Shown: piece by piece, positions 36,157 to 45,203 of the stretch
Numbering within the stretch: the stretch's first letter is position 1
Layout of the letters: each line of letters opens with the position of its first letter
From: Ruminococcus sp.
GTDB taxonomy: Bacteria; Bacillota; Clostridia; Oscillospirales; Ruminococcaceae
NCBI GenBank assembly: GCA_017470905.1
Contig: JAFUXL010000004.1
Coordinates: 112,705 to 176,704, forward strand
Reading direction: 5' to 3'
Length of the DNA: 64,000 bases
The notes under the pieces: generated by a model
What the model saw: only the letters and a program-made list of their open reading frames with translations
What the model was told of the DNA's origin: nothing
Databases searched by the model: none
Position numbers and translations under genes: made by a program

Positions 36157-37090
36157 TCAGCACCGCACTCCTTTCTATTATTCTGAGTTTAGCGCTTCTG
36201 CTTCTTTTGTTGTTCTCAAGCTCACTTTCGTCTGCTTCGATTGGCTTTCTGTTTACGAGCCGTCCGAGTGGTTTTCTGCCGCACACACACTGCGGAAAGT
36301 CAGGCGGACATATACAGCCCTTACACCAGCCTGCGAACCGCTGTTTTACCATACGGTCCTCAAGGGAATGGAAGGTGATAACGGCGAGTCTGCCGTGCGG
36401 CTTCAGGCTGAAAAAAGCTTCATCGAGTCCCTTTGAGAGATGGTCGAACTCACCGTTTACTTTTATTCTCAGTGCCTGAAAGGTTTTTTTGCAGGGGTTT
36501 TTATCTCTCCTTGCTTTATGGGGGACACTTTCCCTTATGATGTCCGCAAGCTGAAGAGTGGTTTTTATCGGATTTTCTTCTCTGTGTCTTACGATATTCG
36601 AGGCAATGCGGCGTGAAAATTTTTCTTCGCCGTACTCAAATAAAATATCCGCAAGCTCTTTTTCCGACAGGTTATTTACGACATCAGCCGCCGTCATGCC
36701 TGTCCTGCTCATTCTCATATCGAGAGGAGCGTCTGCGTGGTAAGAGAAGCCTCTGCTTTCCTCATCAAGCTGATAGGAGGAAACTCCCAAATCCATGATG
36801 ATGCCGTCAACGGCGGGTATTTCAAGCTCGTCAAGCACACTGCGCAAATCGGAATAATTCGACTGAATTACTCTTGCGTTTTCATATGCACCGAGTTTTT
36901 CCGATGCGGCTTTTACTGCATCGGGGTCACGGTCGAGGGCTATAAGCATACCTTTTTCGCTGAGTTTTCCGGCGATTGCAGAAGAATGGCCTCCGCCTCC
37001 TGCGGTACAGTCCACGTAAATACCGTCAGGGTCGATGTCAAGGCCGCCGATACTTTCATTAAGCAGCACGGAAATATGTTTAAATTCCAT
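36149..37090 (-). CDS. rsmH: 16S rRNA cytosine-1402 N4-methyltransferase RsmH
   Basis: 313 aa; ATG 37090 follows AGGAGG, and the frame is open upstream only by chance. SAM-binding segment VDCTAGGGGHSSAI, then FQALRIKVNGE and VITFHSLEDRMVK. First gene of the cluster; mraZ, which normally precedes it, is not present. Confidence 0.96.
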   Translation of the reverse strand: MEFKHISVLLNESIGGLDIDPDGIYVDCTAGGGGHSSAIAGKLSEKGMLIALDRDPDAVKAASEKLGAYENARVIQSNYSDLRSVLDELEIPAVDGIIMDLGVSSYQLDEESRGFSYHADAPLDMRMSRTGMTAADVVNNLSEKELADILFEYGEEKFSRRIASNIVRHREENPIKTTLQLADIIRESVPHKARRDKNPCKKTFQALRIKVNGEFDHLSKGLDEAFFSLKPHGRLAVITFHSLEDRMVKQRFAGWCKGCICPPDFPQCVCGRKPLGRLVNRKPIEADESELENNKRSRSAKLRIIERSAVLNG

Positions 37091-37387
37091 ACAATCCTCC
37101 TGTCCTGACAGATTTGCACGAATACATAAATATCCCTTCCGGGCTTTTGGTATCATGCATACTGTCGTGTTATGGGTTTCCTGTCATGCACGGGGCTTGC
37201 GTGAGCGCACATCTCTCATTGTGCCGGCAATGCCGTGCTGTCGGATATTGCATAAAGACTGCTGCGGGGGTATCAGACTCTTCGGGAGAGTAAAGGGCGG
37301 CATAATGTCCGCTTTTCCGTAAAGGTACAGAATCACGGGCGGACGGCGGATAAATATCCTGCACCGCCTTTTTTTACCTCTATAGAT
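37091..37387 (-). promoter_or_regulatory. Long structured leader of the division operon
   Basis: About 290 nt between the mapped promoter and rsmH. Paired segments include GGCGG/CCGCC near its 5' end, GTCCGC/GCGGAC and others; GC content is above the surroundings. A 64-codon GTG frame (37364 to 37170) fills part of it but resembles no protein I know. It may be a cis-regulatory RNA. Confidence 0.4.
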
Positions 37388-37416
37388 ATTATAACTCATA
37401 AACTTAAATTTAGCAA
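37388..37416 (-). promoter_or_regulatory. Promoter of division operon
   Basis: Minus strand TTGCTA, 17-nt spacer, TATAAT. The predicted start is near 37381, about 290 nt upstream of rsmH. Confidence 0.65.
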
Positions 37417-37584
37417 GACACAATATTATACAATACTTAATTAAATAATGAGCGATTATTTATGCAAAGCAACAAAATTCCATTATTTTGGCATAATTTC
37501 TCCGAAAAGAGTTTTTTTGTTGCGTAATTATTTTTACTATAATTCGGCTTTTTGCGTCAGTGAACGCAAAAATATTGAAAATTA

Positions 37585-37613
37585 TATAAAAAACTCCCCC
37601 GTGTACGGGGGAG
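37585..37613 (-). terminator. Terminator after SpoIID-domain gene
   Basis: Stem CTCCCCCG / CGGGGGAG with tetraloop, followed on the minus strand by a T-tract. The 37417-37584 gap is AT-rich and holds nothing else recognisable. Confidence 0.85.
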
Positions 37614-37619
37614 CGGAAG

Positions 37620-39251
37620 TTAATAATATCCGTAATACTGGTCGTATCCGTAATCATAACCGTAATTCGGGTCATATCCGTAGCCGGGGTCGTAGCCGTA
37701 GCTGGGGTCATAGCTGTAATCAGGCTCCTGATAATAGCCGTTATCTGCCTGCACATCAGGAGCAGGGCTTTCATCATTCTGCGAATCGTCCGTGTATTCG
37801 TCATTTGTATCGGAATCTTCTGATACTTCAATCGGCTCACTGTTGTCATATTCTCCGTTAATTTCTTTCTGTGAGGCGATTTCGCCGTCCGTCATTTCGC
37901 TGTCGTCATAGCCGTCGTCATAATCGGTGTATCTGTAATTGTAATATACGTTGAATTTTGATGATTTAAGTCCCATATCAAGCTTGAAGTCATATCCCCT
38001 GACGGTTTTCTGGTTGTCGATATTTACCTCCGTTACATAGCCCGTTTCCTCGGAATATATTGGCTGAATCCATTTTCCGGGGTCGTCCGAAAGCTTTATA
38101 TCATACGTTCTCTCTATCATATTTTTGATATACGTATCGCTGAAATACGAAACAGTGCCGTAGTGCGGGTCGAGTGCCGCATCATAGTCGCTTGAAACGC
38201 TTTTCAGATACGGGAGGTCTGCCCAGAATACTTCGTAGCAGTTAGCCGTTACTCCGCCGCTTGATGCAGAGAACATGGTCAGAGCGAAATTTCCGTCATA
38301 ATAGAGAGCTTCCCCGAGAACCTCCTCGCAGGCTCTTACGACTATGTCGGGGGGATTGTTCTTTCCTTTCAAATCTGCGGAGTCGTTGTCATGATATTTG
38401 CAGTAGGTATAGACTGCGACAGCCTGTGCCTTGATAGCCTCGTAATTCATCCATTCGCCGACTTCGCAGTAGACGATTTTTGCAACCTGCGTGAGTGCAT
38501 CGTCCGAAACTCCGCCGATTGTTATTTCTTCGTCATCAGCCTCTTCCGTGTTCATGAGATATGTGTCTGGATAATAATGAAAGAGTATATCCTGATAATT
38601 CCAGCCGCTGTATTCGGCATAGAAATTTGCACCGTTCTGACTTAATCCGACACCGTGACCCCAGCCGTATGTAACGATTGCAAATTCTCCCGGCTGCGCA
38701 TCAATTTCGGGTTCTCTTTCAACATAGGGTATCTGGTTTACTATGCCGCCCGATGTCTGTATCGGGACGGGAACGGGTACTCCCGGAGTATTTGCGCCTG
38801 CTTCTATTGAAGAACTGTTTCCGTCAGCCGCTTCGGGAGATGTCTGATAGCTTATGAGGTGCAGACTGCTGTCATAGTCGCCGAGCTTTGCCTTATACCA
38901 CTGACTGTCCTCATTTTCTGCGGCTGTTGCAGTATTTGTGCCGGATGAGGAATTTTGTGATGTTGTTGTCTGCGTGGATTTTTTATCGGCAGTTGTTGAG
39001 GCGGTTGTGGTTTCTTCGGACTCCCCGGAATTTTCGCCGTCATCGTTACTGTTTTCGCTGTCATCGTAGTACTCTCCGCCGCCGTCATCGTAATAATAAT
39101 CCTCGTAGTAGCCGTTGTCATAATAATAATCTTCGTACCAGTTGCCGTATTCATCGTAATATCCGAATGTCTGCGTTAATCCCGATGAAAACGCTGCGGC
39201 TGCTGCGGCGGTAATTACTGCCATGCTTTTGGATATGTATTTTTTATTCAT
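37620..39251 (-). CDS. SpoIID/LytB-domain secreted protein with Tyr-rich tail
   Basis: 543 aa. Signal peptide (about 1-30) and an acidic Tyr/Asp/Thr linker. The SpoIID domain follows (about 190-425), with YGWGHGVGLSQNGANFYA and EVGEWMNYEAIKAQAVAVYT, where Glu is the likely catalytic acid. SpoIID enzymes cleave glycan strands stripped of peptides. The tail repeats YDPxYGY units, nearly the same as in FtsQ. It lies upstream of two class B sortases transcribed the same way, but carries no obvious sorting signal. Confidence 0.85.
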   Translation of the reverse strand: MNKKYISKSMAVITAAAAAAFSSGLTQTFGYYDEYGNWYEDYYYDNGYYEDYYYDDGGGEYYDDSENSNDDGENSGESEETTTASTTADKKSTQTTTSQNSSSGTNTATAAENEDSQWYKAKLGDYDSSLHLISYQTSPEAADGNSSSIEAGANTPGVPVPVPIQTSGGIVNQIPYVEREPEIDAQPGEFAIVTYGWGHGVGLSQNGANFYAEYSGWNYQDILFHYYPDTYLMNTEEADDEEITIGGVSDDALTQVAKIVYCEVGEWMNYEAIKAQAVAVYTYCKYHDNDSADLKGKNNPPDIVVRACEEVLGEALYYDGNFALTMFSASSGGVTANCYEVFWADLPYLKSVSSDYDAALDPHYGTVSYFSDTYIKNMIERTYDIKLSDDPGKWIQPIYSEETGYVTEVNIDNQKTVRGYDFKLDMGLKSSKFNVYYNYRYTDYDDGYDDSEMTDGEIASQKEINGEYDNSEPIEVSEDSDTNDEYTDDSQNDESPAPDVQADNGYYQEPDYSYDPSYGYDPGYGYDPNYGYDYGYDQYYGYY

Positions 39252-39259
39252 ATTTCACC

Positions 39260-40222
39260 TCAATAACCGGGAGCTGCGACAGTGGTTGTTGTCTGTGCGG
39301 AATTGCCTGCGGAGGTTGTGGTCGAGTGCGCTTTTATGTAAGCATCTGTTTTTTCTATGCTTGAGAAATCTCCTGCAACTTCTCCCTCACGCAGTCTCCT
39401 TGCGACGATTATAAATCTTGAATTGTCCTCATCAGCGTAGCAGGTTGAGAGAGTGAGGAGCTTGTCGCCGTATTTTACGTCAACGCCCGTATCTATCATC
39501 TGTTTTGAACGAACGGTATTCACATAGTAATCGAAATCCTCTTTGGTGTCAAGCTCTTCCATATCCCAGTAGATGAAATCGCCGTACCAGTTGCCGCTGG
39601 TTACGCAGAAACCGAAGATTACATAATCATAGTCCTTGTAATTCGAGCTTAACTGTATGAAAGGCTCCTGGTCGTAGAAGCCGTAATCCTGACGGTATCT
39701 CCTCACAGAGCCGAACATATTTCCGTTAGCCATATTGTGACCGTAGATTACTATATTTTCGGACTGTTCCTCCTCAAAGCCGCCGAACTCATCACGGAAA
39801 TCCATGAACAGCGTACCCTCACGCCAGTAATTTCTGTAAAAGTCATGCGAGAGATAGTATGAATTCCAGCCGTAAGCCTCTCCGCCGTAGTAAGTATTGT
39901 CTGCATCAACCTCTCCGGGGTCACGGACGAACGGATAGTCAACCTGAGTATTGTTTATCTTAATCCAGCCCACGGTGTCCTTGTTCTGTTCAAGCAGTTC
40001 CCTTGCCCTGTCGGAAAGCTCGGGAGGGGCTGTGGTGGTGGTGGTTTCGGGTATTTCGGAAGTGGTTGTTACGGTTGTGGTTTCCGTTTCGGTGACTACC
40101 GGAATTTCCTGTGCAACGGGGACTTCCTCCTCCTTGTTATGGAGGATAAGCACGAAAGCGATAAGTCCTGCCGCAATGACTGCGGCAGCACCTGCGGTTA
40201 TTATTTTAGCAGTTTTTTTCAT
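39260..40222 (-). CDS. Class B sortase
   Basis: 320 aa; ATG 40222 has GGAGAT upstream. N-terminal membrane anchor, Thr-rich linker (residues about 35-75), then the sortase domain with YGHNM (His), LSTC (Cys) and IIVARRLR (Arg). The pair with the next gene suggests either different substrates or a pilus-like assembly. A second Thr-rich tail follows the catalytic domain. Sortases join LPxTG-like or NPxTN-like proteins to the wall; no substrate gene is in the window. Confidence 0.9.
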   Translation of the reverse strand: MKKTAKIITAGAAAVIAAGLIAFVLILHNKEEEVPVAQEIPVVTETETTTVTTTSEIPETTTTTAPPELSDRARELLEQNKDTVGWIKINNTQVDYPFVRDPGEVDADNTYYGGEAYGWNSYYLSHDFYRNYWREGTLFMDFRDEFGGFEEEQSENIVIYGHNMANGNMFGSVRRYRQDYGFYDQEPFIQLSSNYKDYDYVIFGFCVTSGNWYGDFIYWDMEELDTKEDFDYYVNTVRSKQMIDTGVDVKYGDKLLTLSTCYADEDNSRFIIVARRLREGEVAGDFSSIEKTDAYIKAHSTTTSAGNSAQTTTTVAAPGY

Positions 40223-40242
40223 TTGTATCTCCTTTTGCGTCA

Positions 40243-41478
40243 TCACGGACCGTAAGGCTCAAAGGGTGCTGTCGGGTCGTATGATTCATTGGTTCGTGTC
40301 TGGTAGTAGAGACTGGGATATTTTACATTCGGATTTGGAGAGGCATTCTGCGTACCTTCGAGGAGGTCTTCACCGTCTCTTACACGTCTTGCGACAATCA
40401 GCAGTCTGCCGTTGTCGCCGAGTATCGTATTGCAGGTTGAAAGCGTGAGCAGCGGGTCGCCGAATTTTACGTCCACGTCATTGAGTACTATATTTCTTCT
40501 CTTTACCTCGTTGACAAATTCATAAAAATCCTCTTCGCCCGAAAAATACAGCTTGTTCCAGCAGTCGAACTTCGTATCCGATTCGTCAAATGCATCTATG
40601 AGCATAATTCCGAATATCTTGTAATTATACACCTCATAGTTTGAATTGAACTGTATTATGGGGTGTTCGATATAGTAGTTGTAATTTCTCTGATAATATT
40701 TCAGGCTTCCGAACATACTCTCATCGCCCATATTGTGACCGTAGACAACGAGGTTGTCCCCATTCTGGAGCAGGAGCTTGTGATTTTCGACAACATCGAA
40801 ATTACATCTCCAGTCAAGGAAAATGGTTCCTGCACGGGACTGCTCTCCGTAGAAATTGAGATTGAGGTATTTGTTGTTGTCATTCGCTTTGACAACGGGG
40901 TTCTGTACGGGAGTTCCGTCAATTGTTATGAATCCCACGGAGTCGGAGTTAATATCGAGGAGCTTTCTTGCGCCGTCGAGCAGGCTGTAATATTTTTCCA
41001 TGCCGTCCGATTTTTCTTCGTCGGTATCTTTCTTGTCGTAGACTATATATATATTTCTGATACTGTCGGTAAGCTTTCGGCTTTTCCAGAGGTCGAGGTA
41101 ATAATCGGAAACGAGGTAGCCGCATATTATTATTGCGGCTATCGAGCCGAGAAAGACGAGCTTTCTTATTCTCTCGCCGACAGAATCGTCTCTCAGCGGA
41201 AAGAGTTCCCTTATGCTCTGACAGAGAGTTTTTTTCTTCTTTTTCTTTTTGCCCGAACCTTTCTTTTTTGAGGAGGGTTTTCTGCGTGGCTGACTGCCGT
41301 TCGGGGCATTCATCTGCCGTCCCTGAAAGTCTCCGTCCTGCGGATTTTTGTAAGACCTCCGGTTTGACATATCGGGGGCGGACTGATTGCTTACCCTCTT
41401 CAGCGGTTTCTGTGCCGTTCTCTGACGGTGCATATAATTTTCATCATGTGTATTTTCCGTTTTGTTATTCTCACTCAT
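40243..41478 (-). CDS. Class B sortase with long basic cytoplasmic domain
   Basis: 411 aa. The first about 100 residues are polar and basic (KKKGSGKKKKKKK) and precede the membrane helix (LVFLGSIAAIIICGYLVSDY). The catalytic domain has VVYGHNM, TLSTC and LLIVARRVR. The basic N-terminal domain is unusual for a sortase and may bind nucleic acid, phospholipid or a partner. The stop codon lies 20 nt before the next sortase gene's start. Confidence 0.9.
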   Translation of the reverse strand: MSENNKTENTHDENYMHRQRTAQKPLKRVSNQSAPDMSNRRSYKNPQDGDFQGRQMNAPNGSQPRRKPSSKKKGSGKKKKKKKTLCQSIRELFPLRDDSVGERIRKLVFLGSIAAIIICGYLVSDYYLDLWKSRKLTDSIRNIYIVYDKKDTDEEKSDGMEKYYSLLDGARKLLDINSDSVGFITIDGTPVQNPVVKANDNNKYLNLNFYGEQSRAGTIFLDWRCNFDVVENHKLLLQNGDNLVVYGHNMGDESMFGSLKYYQRNYNYYIEHPIIQFNSNYEVYNYKIFGIMLIDAFDESDTKFDCWNKLYFSGEEDFYEFVNEVKRRNIVLNDVDVKFGDPLLTLSTCNTILGDNGRLLIVARRVRDGEDLLEGTQNASPNPNVKYPSLYYQTRTNESYDPTAPFEPYGP

Positions 41479-41719
41479 TTAGCTGCTCCCCTCTGAAATT
41501 TATACCGCCGTGCCGAGCGGATAAAACAGTTTTTTATCCTTATATTTTACATCATTTTGGTCTGTTTTGTCAATATCGCATATAAATTTTCATAGCATTT
41601 GCTTTATAAAAAACCTGACTTTTCTGTTTTTTGTACAGCTATAACAAAATTATATGTTTCAACTTGTGAAACAGGTGATAATACCGTGAATTTTTGTATA
41701 AAACATTTTTTTCCGATAT

Positions 41720-42901
41720 TTAACTTTCGCTTATACCGAATATTTTCATCTCCGTATTTTCAACGGCTTTCTGTATAAGCGGTTCAAAGTCAAAATTAGT
41801 CTGAGCCTTTTCAATATCCGCAAGCTGCGGACGCACCTTCGGGTGTCTGGGCGTGAATACTGTACAGCAGTCCTCATAGGGCTGTACGGATATGTCGAAT
41901 GTGTCAATTTTTCTTGCAATTTCTATTATTTCCGTTTTATCCATTCCGATACACGGACGGAATACTGGTATTCTGCAAACTGCGTCCGTACAGCACATAG
42001 CCGCCATTGTCTGGCTTGCGACCTGACCTATGCTTTCGCCCGTGACGAGTGCGAGGCAGTTATCCTTTTCGGCTATTCTCTGGGCGATTTCCATCATGAG
42101 ACGGCGCATTATTATCGTAAAAAATTCTTCGGGGCAGTTGTCCTTTATAGCCTCCTGTATCTCCGTGAAAGGTACGCAGAAAAAGGCTGTGCTTCCGCAG
42201 TATGCTGTCATTTTTTCGCATAGCTGCTCAACCTTGAGCTGCGCTCTGTCAGAGGTATACGGAGGGCTTACATAATGTATCGCCGAAATGCGTACACCTC
42301 TTTTTGCGGTCATATATCCTGCAACGGGGCTGTCTATTCCGCCCGAAAGAAGAAGCATAGCCTTGCCGCTTGTACACACGGGCAGACCGCCTGCACCCTT
42401 TATATTTTCGGCGTGTACGTATGCGTTTGTATCTCTTATTTCGACAGTGACGGTTATTTCGGGATTTTTCACATCAACCGTCAGATGAGGAAATTTTTCA
42501 AGGAGTATTCCGCCGAGTTCCGTGCATATTTCAGGCGATTTCATCGGGAACGACTTGTCCGCACGCTTTGCGTTTACCTTGAAAGTTCTTGCATTTCCAA
42601 GTATATCCGTGAGATATTCTATGCTTTTTTCGGTTATGTCACCAAAATCCTTTTCGCACACACACGCACGGCAGTATGCCGCTATGCCGAATATTTTTCC
42701 GACACGCTCCGATACCTCCGAAAGCTCAATATCTTCATCGAGGGGAGTTATATAGAGCGTTGACTGTGCGGCTGAATAGTCGAATTTTCCGAGACTTTTA
42801 AGTCTTCTCTTTACGTTTTTTATCAAAACATCCTCAAAGGTTTTCTTGTTAAGTCCTTTGAGTGCCATTTCTCCGTATTTTGCAAGCATTATTTCTTTCA
42901 T
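41720..42901 (-). CDS. thiI: tRNA 4-thiouridine synthetase ThiI
   Basis: 393 aa. N-terminal ferredoxin-like and THUMP domains (to about 165), then the PP-loop ATPase LLLSGGIDSPVAGY. It activates U8 of tRNA and accepts sulfur from a cysteine desulfurase. The rhodanese domain present in gamma-proteobacteria is absent, as in most Firmicutes. The upstream desulfurase gene in the same operon is the likely sulfur donor. Confidence 0.95.
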   Translation of the reverse strand: MKEIMLAKYGEMALKGLNKKTFEDVLIKNVKRRLKSLGKFDYSAAQSTLYITPLDEDIELSEVSERVGKIFGIAAYCRACVCEKDFGDITEKSIEYLTDILGNARTFKVNAKRADKSFPMKSPEICTELGGILLEKFPHLTVDVKNPEITVTVEIRDTNAYVHAENIKGAGGLPVCTSGKAMLLLSGGIDSPVAGYMTAKRGVRISAIHYVSPPYTSDRAQLKVEQLCEKMTAYCGSTAFFCVPFTEIQEAIKDNCPEEFFTIIMRRLMMEIAQRIAEKDNCLALVTGESIGQVASQTMAAMCCTDAVCRIPVFRPCIGMDKTEIIEIARKIDTFDISVQPYEDCCTVFTPRHPKVRPQLADIEKAQTNFDFEPLIQKAVENTEMKIFGISES

Positions 42902-42925
42902 TGTATTATCCTTTCTGATAATATA

Positions 42926-43231
42926 TCAGTCATATTTTTTTAAATCTATTTTAAGTACGTTTACAACATAATCCTCTTCGTAAAGGTTTCTGAGATTTTG
43001 AACATATATTCTGTGGGACATTTCTATTTCCCTTCTTATGTCCTCATGCTGCATTATATACTCTCGTTTGAAGCTGTTGAACTTTAAATCCATTTTGACA
43101 TCACGGATAAAATCTAACAGTTCTCCTTCGAAAAAAAATCTGATTAATGAGCATAACAGATCCCAGAAAATAGAAATTTTCGATTGTCTTCCTCTGTCAA
43201 AAGCTCTGTCAAGTTCTCTAAAATCTTTCAT
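42926..43231 (-). CDS. Small helical protein between nifS and thiI, unknown
   Basis: 101 aa with GGAG before the ATG. Mixed charged helices with an aromatic core (IFWDLLCSLIRFFFEGELLD) and a C-terminal helix. No motif recognised. The operon position between desulfurase and ThiI suggests a role near sulfur transfer, but it could be unrelated. Gaps to both neighbours are about 23 nt. Confidence 0.6.
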   Translation of the reverse strand: MKDFRELDRAFDRGRQSKISIFWDLLCSLIRFFFEGELLDFIRDVKMDLKFNSFKREYIMQHEDIRREIEMSHRIYVQNLRNLYEEDYVVNVLKIDLKKYD

Positions 43232-43253
43232 AATATTCTCCTTTCGACTTGTA

Positions 43254-44381
43254 TCAGCCCCTTAAATTTTCCATGCCGTCTTTTAAAGCGTTTATAAATT
43301 CGTCAAGCTCCTGCACTGTCGTTTCGGCGGTCATGCTTATTCTCAATGCGCAGTCGGCACGTTTTCCCGTTATGCCGAACTGTCCGAGTACACCGCTCTG
43401 CTGACCCTTTGAACAGGCTGAACCGCTTGAAATATATATCCCTCTGCTTTCGAGATAGTGAAGCATTATCTCCGAACGCTTGCCCTGTGATATATTTATT
43501 ATGTAGGGCGAACTGCTTTCGGGGGAGTTTATCTCAATGCCGTCAATCTCTGAAATTCTTCCGGTAAGATATTTTTTAAGCCCCGAAACTGTTTCGTATC
43601 TTTCGTCAATATTTTTTGAAAGCTTTTCGACCGCCGCACCGAATGACGCTATCGACGGAACGGACTCCGTACCCGAACGTATGCCTCTTTCCTGTTTTCC
43701 GCCCGTAACTGACGGGATAATTCTTATGCCCTTTTTTATATAGAGTACACCCGTACCCTTTGCGGCGTGTACCTTGTGACCGCTTAAAGACATCAAATCC
43801 GCCGAAAGTCTTGATACTTTCAGATTTAATTTCATATAAGCCTGAACGCAGTCCGTATGAGTTATTATTTCGGGGAAACGTTTTTTAATTATATTGAAAG
43901 TCTCCTGCACGGGGAGTATATATCCCGTTTCATTGTTCACATACATCATTGTGATTAAAACAGTGCTTTCATCGCAGGTTTTTATGAAATCCTCCGCATA
44001 GAAATTCCCGTTCTCACGGGGAGGTATGCGCAGAACCTCAAAGCCCTGTTTCTCCATATCCGAAAGTGTTTCGTCAACCGATGCGTGTTCAACAGAGGAG
44101 GATATTATTTTTTTCTTTCTTTTTCCGTAAGCAGAACATATTCCTCTTATGGCAAGGTTATTGCTTTCGGTTGCCCCTGATGTGAATATTATATTTGAGC
44201 TTTCCGTACCGATTGACGAGGCTATTGTCTTTCTCGCACCGTCAAGCATAAGCTGTGCGTCAAGCCCTGCCCTGTGCAGGGAAGAGGGATTGCCGTAATT
44301 TTCGGTCATAGCCTTTAAAGCGGCATTTACCGCTTCGCTGCACGGCTTTGTTGTTGCGGCATTATCAAGATAAATACTCAT
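43254..44381 (-). CDS. Cysteine desulfurase (NifS/IscS-like)
   Basis: 375 aa PLP enzyme. Signatures: YLDNAATT at the start, HTDCVQAYMK, SGHKVHAAKGTG with the PLP Lys, and SSGSACSKGQQS holding the catalytic Cys. It supplies persulfide sulfur, here most likely to ThiI two genes downstream. GGAGAG ribosome site. Confidence 0.95.
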   Translation of the reverse strand: MSIYLDNAATTKPCSEAVNAALKAMTENYGNPSSLHRAGLDAQLMLDGARKTIASSIGTESSNIIFTSGATESNNLAIRGICSAYGKRKKKIISSSVEHASVDETLSDMEKQGFEVLRIPPRENGNFYAEDFIKTCDESTVLITMMYVNNETGYILPVQETFNIIKKRFPEIITHTDCVQAYMKLNLKVSRLSADLMSLSGHKVHAAKGTGVLYIKKGIRIIPSVTGGKQERGIRSGTESVPSIASFGAAVEKLSKNIDERYETVSGLKKYLTGRISEIDGIEINSPESSSPYIINISQGKRSEIMLHYLESRGIYISSGSACSKGQQSGVLGQFGITGKRADCALRISMTAETTVQELDEFINALKDGMENLRG

Positions 44382-44482
44382 TTCATCTCTCCTTTCATAA
44401 TACGTAACTTATATTATAACACATATTCACGCAAAATGCCATAGTATTTTTAAAAAAATATTGAATTTTTTAATGCACTGAT

Positions 44483-44533
44483 TTCGCAGATTTTTTTATA
44501 TGATTTTTTATTTTCGGGGTGATATAATATAAT
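44483..44533 (+). promoter_or_regulatory. Array promoter P1
   Basis: A 26-nt block (starting TTCGCAGATTTTTTTATATG) lies 40 nt before TATAAT (44523-44528; a second overlapping TATAAT follows). The same block at the same distance precedes RNA unit 4 (45164-45209). Points toward the TROVE-like gene. Confidence 0.65.
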
Positions 44534-44566
44534 CACACCAGGCGGAAAGGGAAAGGATGTGATAGA

Positions 44567-44623
44567 ATGAAAGGTTCAGCAAACCATATTACACAACTCA
44601 CAGGATGCGACCCATGCTCATGA
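44567..44623 (+). CDS. Possible 18-aa peptide MKGSANHITQLTGCDPCS
   Basis: A short frame downstream of P1 with AAAGGATG 7-14 nt upstream. It ends in GCDPCS with two Cys. Its stop overlaps another start (ATGA at 44620), leading to a 23-codon frame and then a third (44691). These overlaps could mean a leader peptide chain or may be chance in RNA-coding DNA. No known peptide recognised. Confidence 0.25.
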   Translation: MKGSANHITQLTGCDPCS

Positions 44624-44740
44624 TATTCATGAAAAGGGGTGAAATAAAAAATAGTATGCTTTCAATATTGTCAATTGCCAACAAGGTGACATGATTAATT
44701 CCGCTGTATCTTCACTGATGACAAAACGGCATACGAAACT

Positions 44741-44840
44741 AAAGGCACTGTCAGCAATTTTTTCCCAAATCTATAGTCATTGCCGTGGCAGGCAGAAAAA
44801 AATGCCGCTGTTTCTTATGAAACTTCTAAGGCGTGCCTTG
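44741..44840 (+). ncRNA. Array RNA unit 1 (long variant)
   Basis: Closing stem AAGGCAC (44742-44748) with GTGCCTT (44833-44839), 5' conserved segment CACTGTCAGCAAT, and a 3' CCTTG. The interior is longer than in other units and can fold CATTGCC / GGCA-AATG. Same strand as the downstream TROVE-like gene. Confidence 0.6.
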
Positions 44841-44977
44841 TTCGCAGACTGTTTCTTCACGGCAGTCCGCAATGAATCCGCAGTATAAAAACGTATCCTA
44901 CGCCGCAGACAGGGGATACAAAAAACAAAAATCAAAAAAATTCCGTGCATTGTCAAATGCTTATCCGCAGTCTTTTG

Positions 44978-45030
44978 AAGGCACTCACAGCAATTTTACA
45001 TACAAACTGAAAATTTGTTTTACGTGCCTT
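44978..45030 (+). ncRNA. Array RNA unit 2
   Basis: Stem AAGGCAC / GTGCCTT enclosing CTCACAGCAAT on the 5' side and an inner stem ACAAA / TTTGT. The flank GTATGAAGTCC follows. Confidence 0.65.
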
Positions 45031-45092
45031 GTATGAAGTCCTTGATTAAAATCCGCAGATTTTGCTTTTGTCGTTATGCAGCCAAAATACAA

Positions 45093-45146
45093 AAGGCACT
45101 TACAGCAATCCTTTGATTTCCTTTCACGAAATAAATTATGTGCCTT
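45093..45146 (+). ncRNA. Array RNA unit 3
   Basis: Stem AAGGCAC / GTGCCTT, conserved CTTACAGCAAT, inner stem ATTTC / GAAAT. TTTTTT follows 8 nt after the unit, as for a terminator. Confidence 0.7.
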
Positions 45147-45203
45147 GTGTGTAATTTTTTGGGTTCGCAGATTTTTTTATATGATTTTTGTTTTTCGCCA
45201 TGC

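Noticed and set aside
37170-37364. 64-codon GTG frame in the rsmH leader
   Set aside because: Codon use differs from neighbours, no family resemblance, and it overlaps predicted RNA stems.
37091-37387. RNase P or SRP RNA in the rsmH leader
   Set aside because: Stems are present, but the conserved sequences of those RNAs are not seen.
40663-41271. 202-codon plus-strand frame over a sortase gene
   Set aside because: Antisense of a clear sortase with its catalytic motifs.
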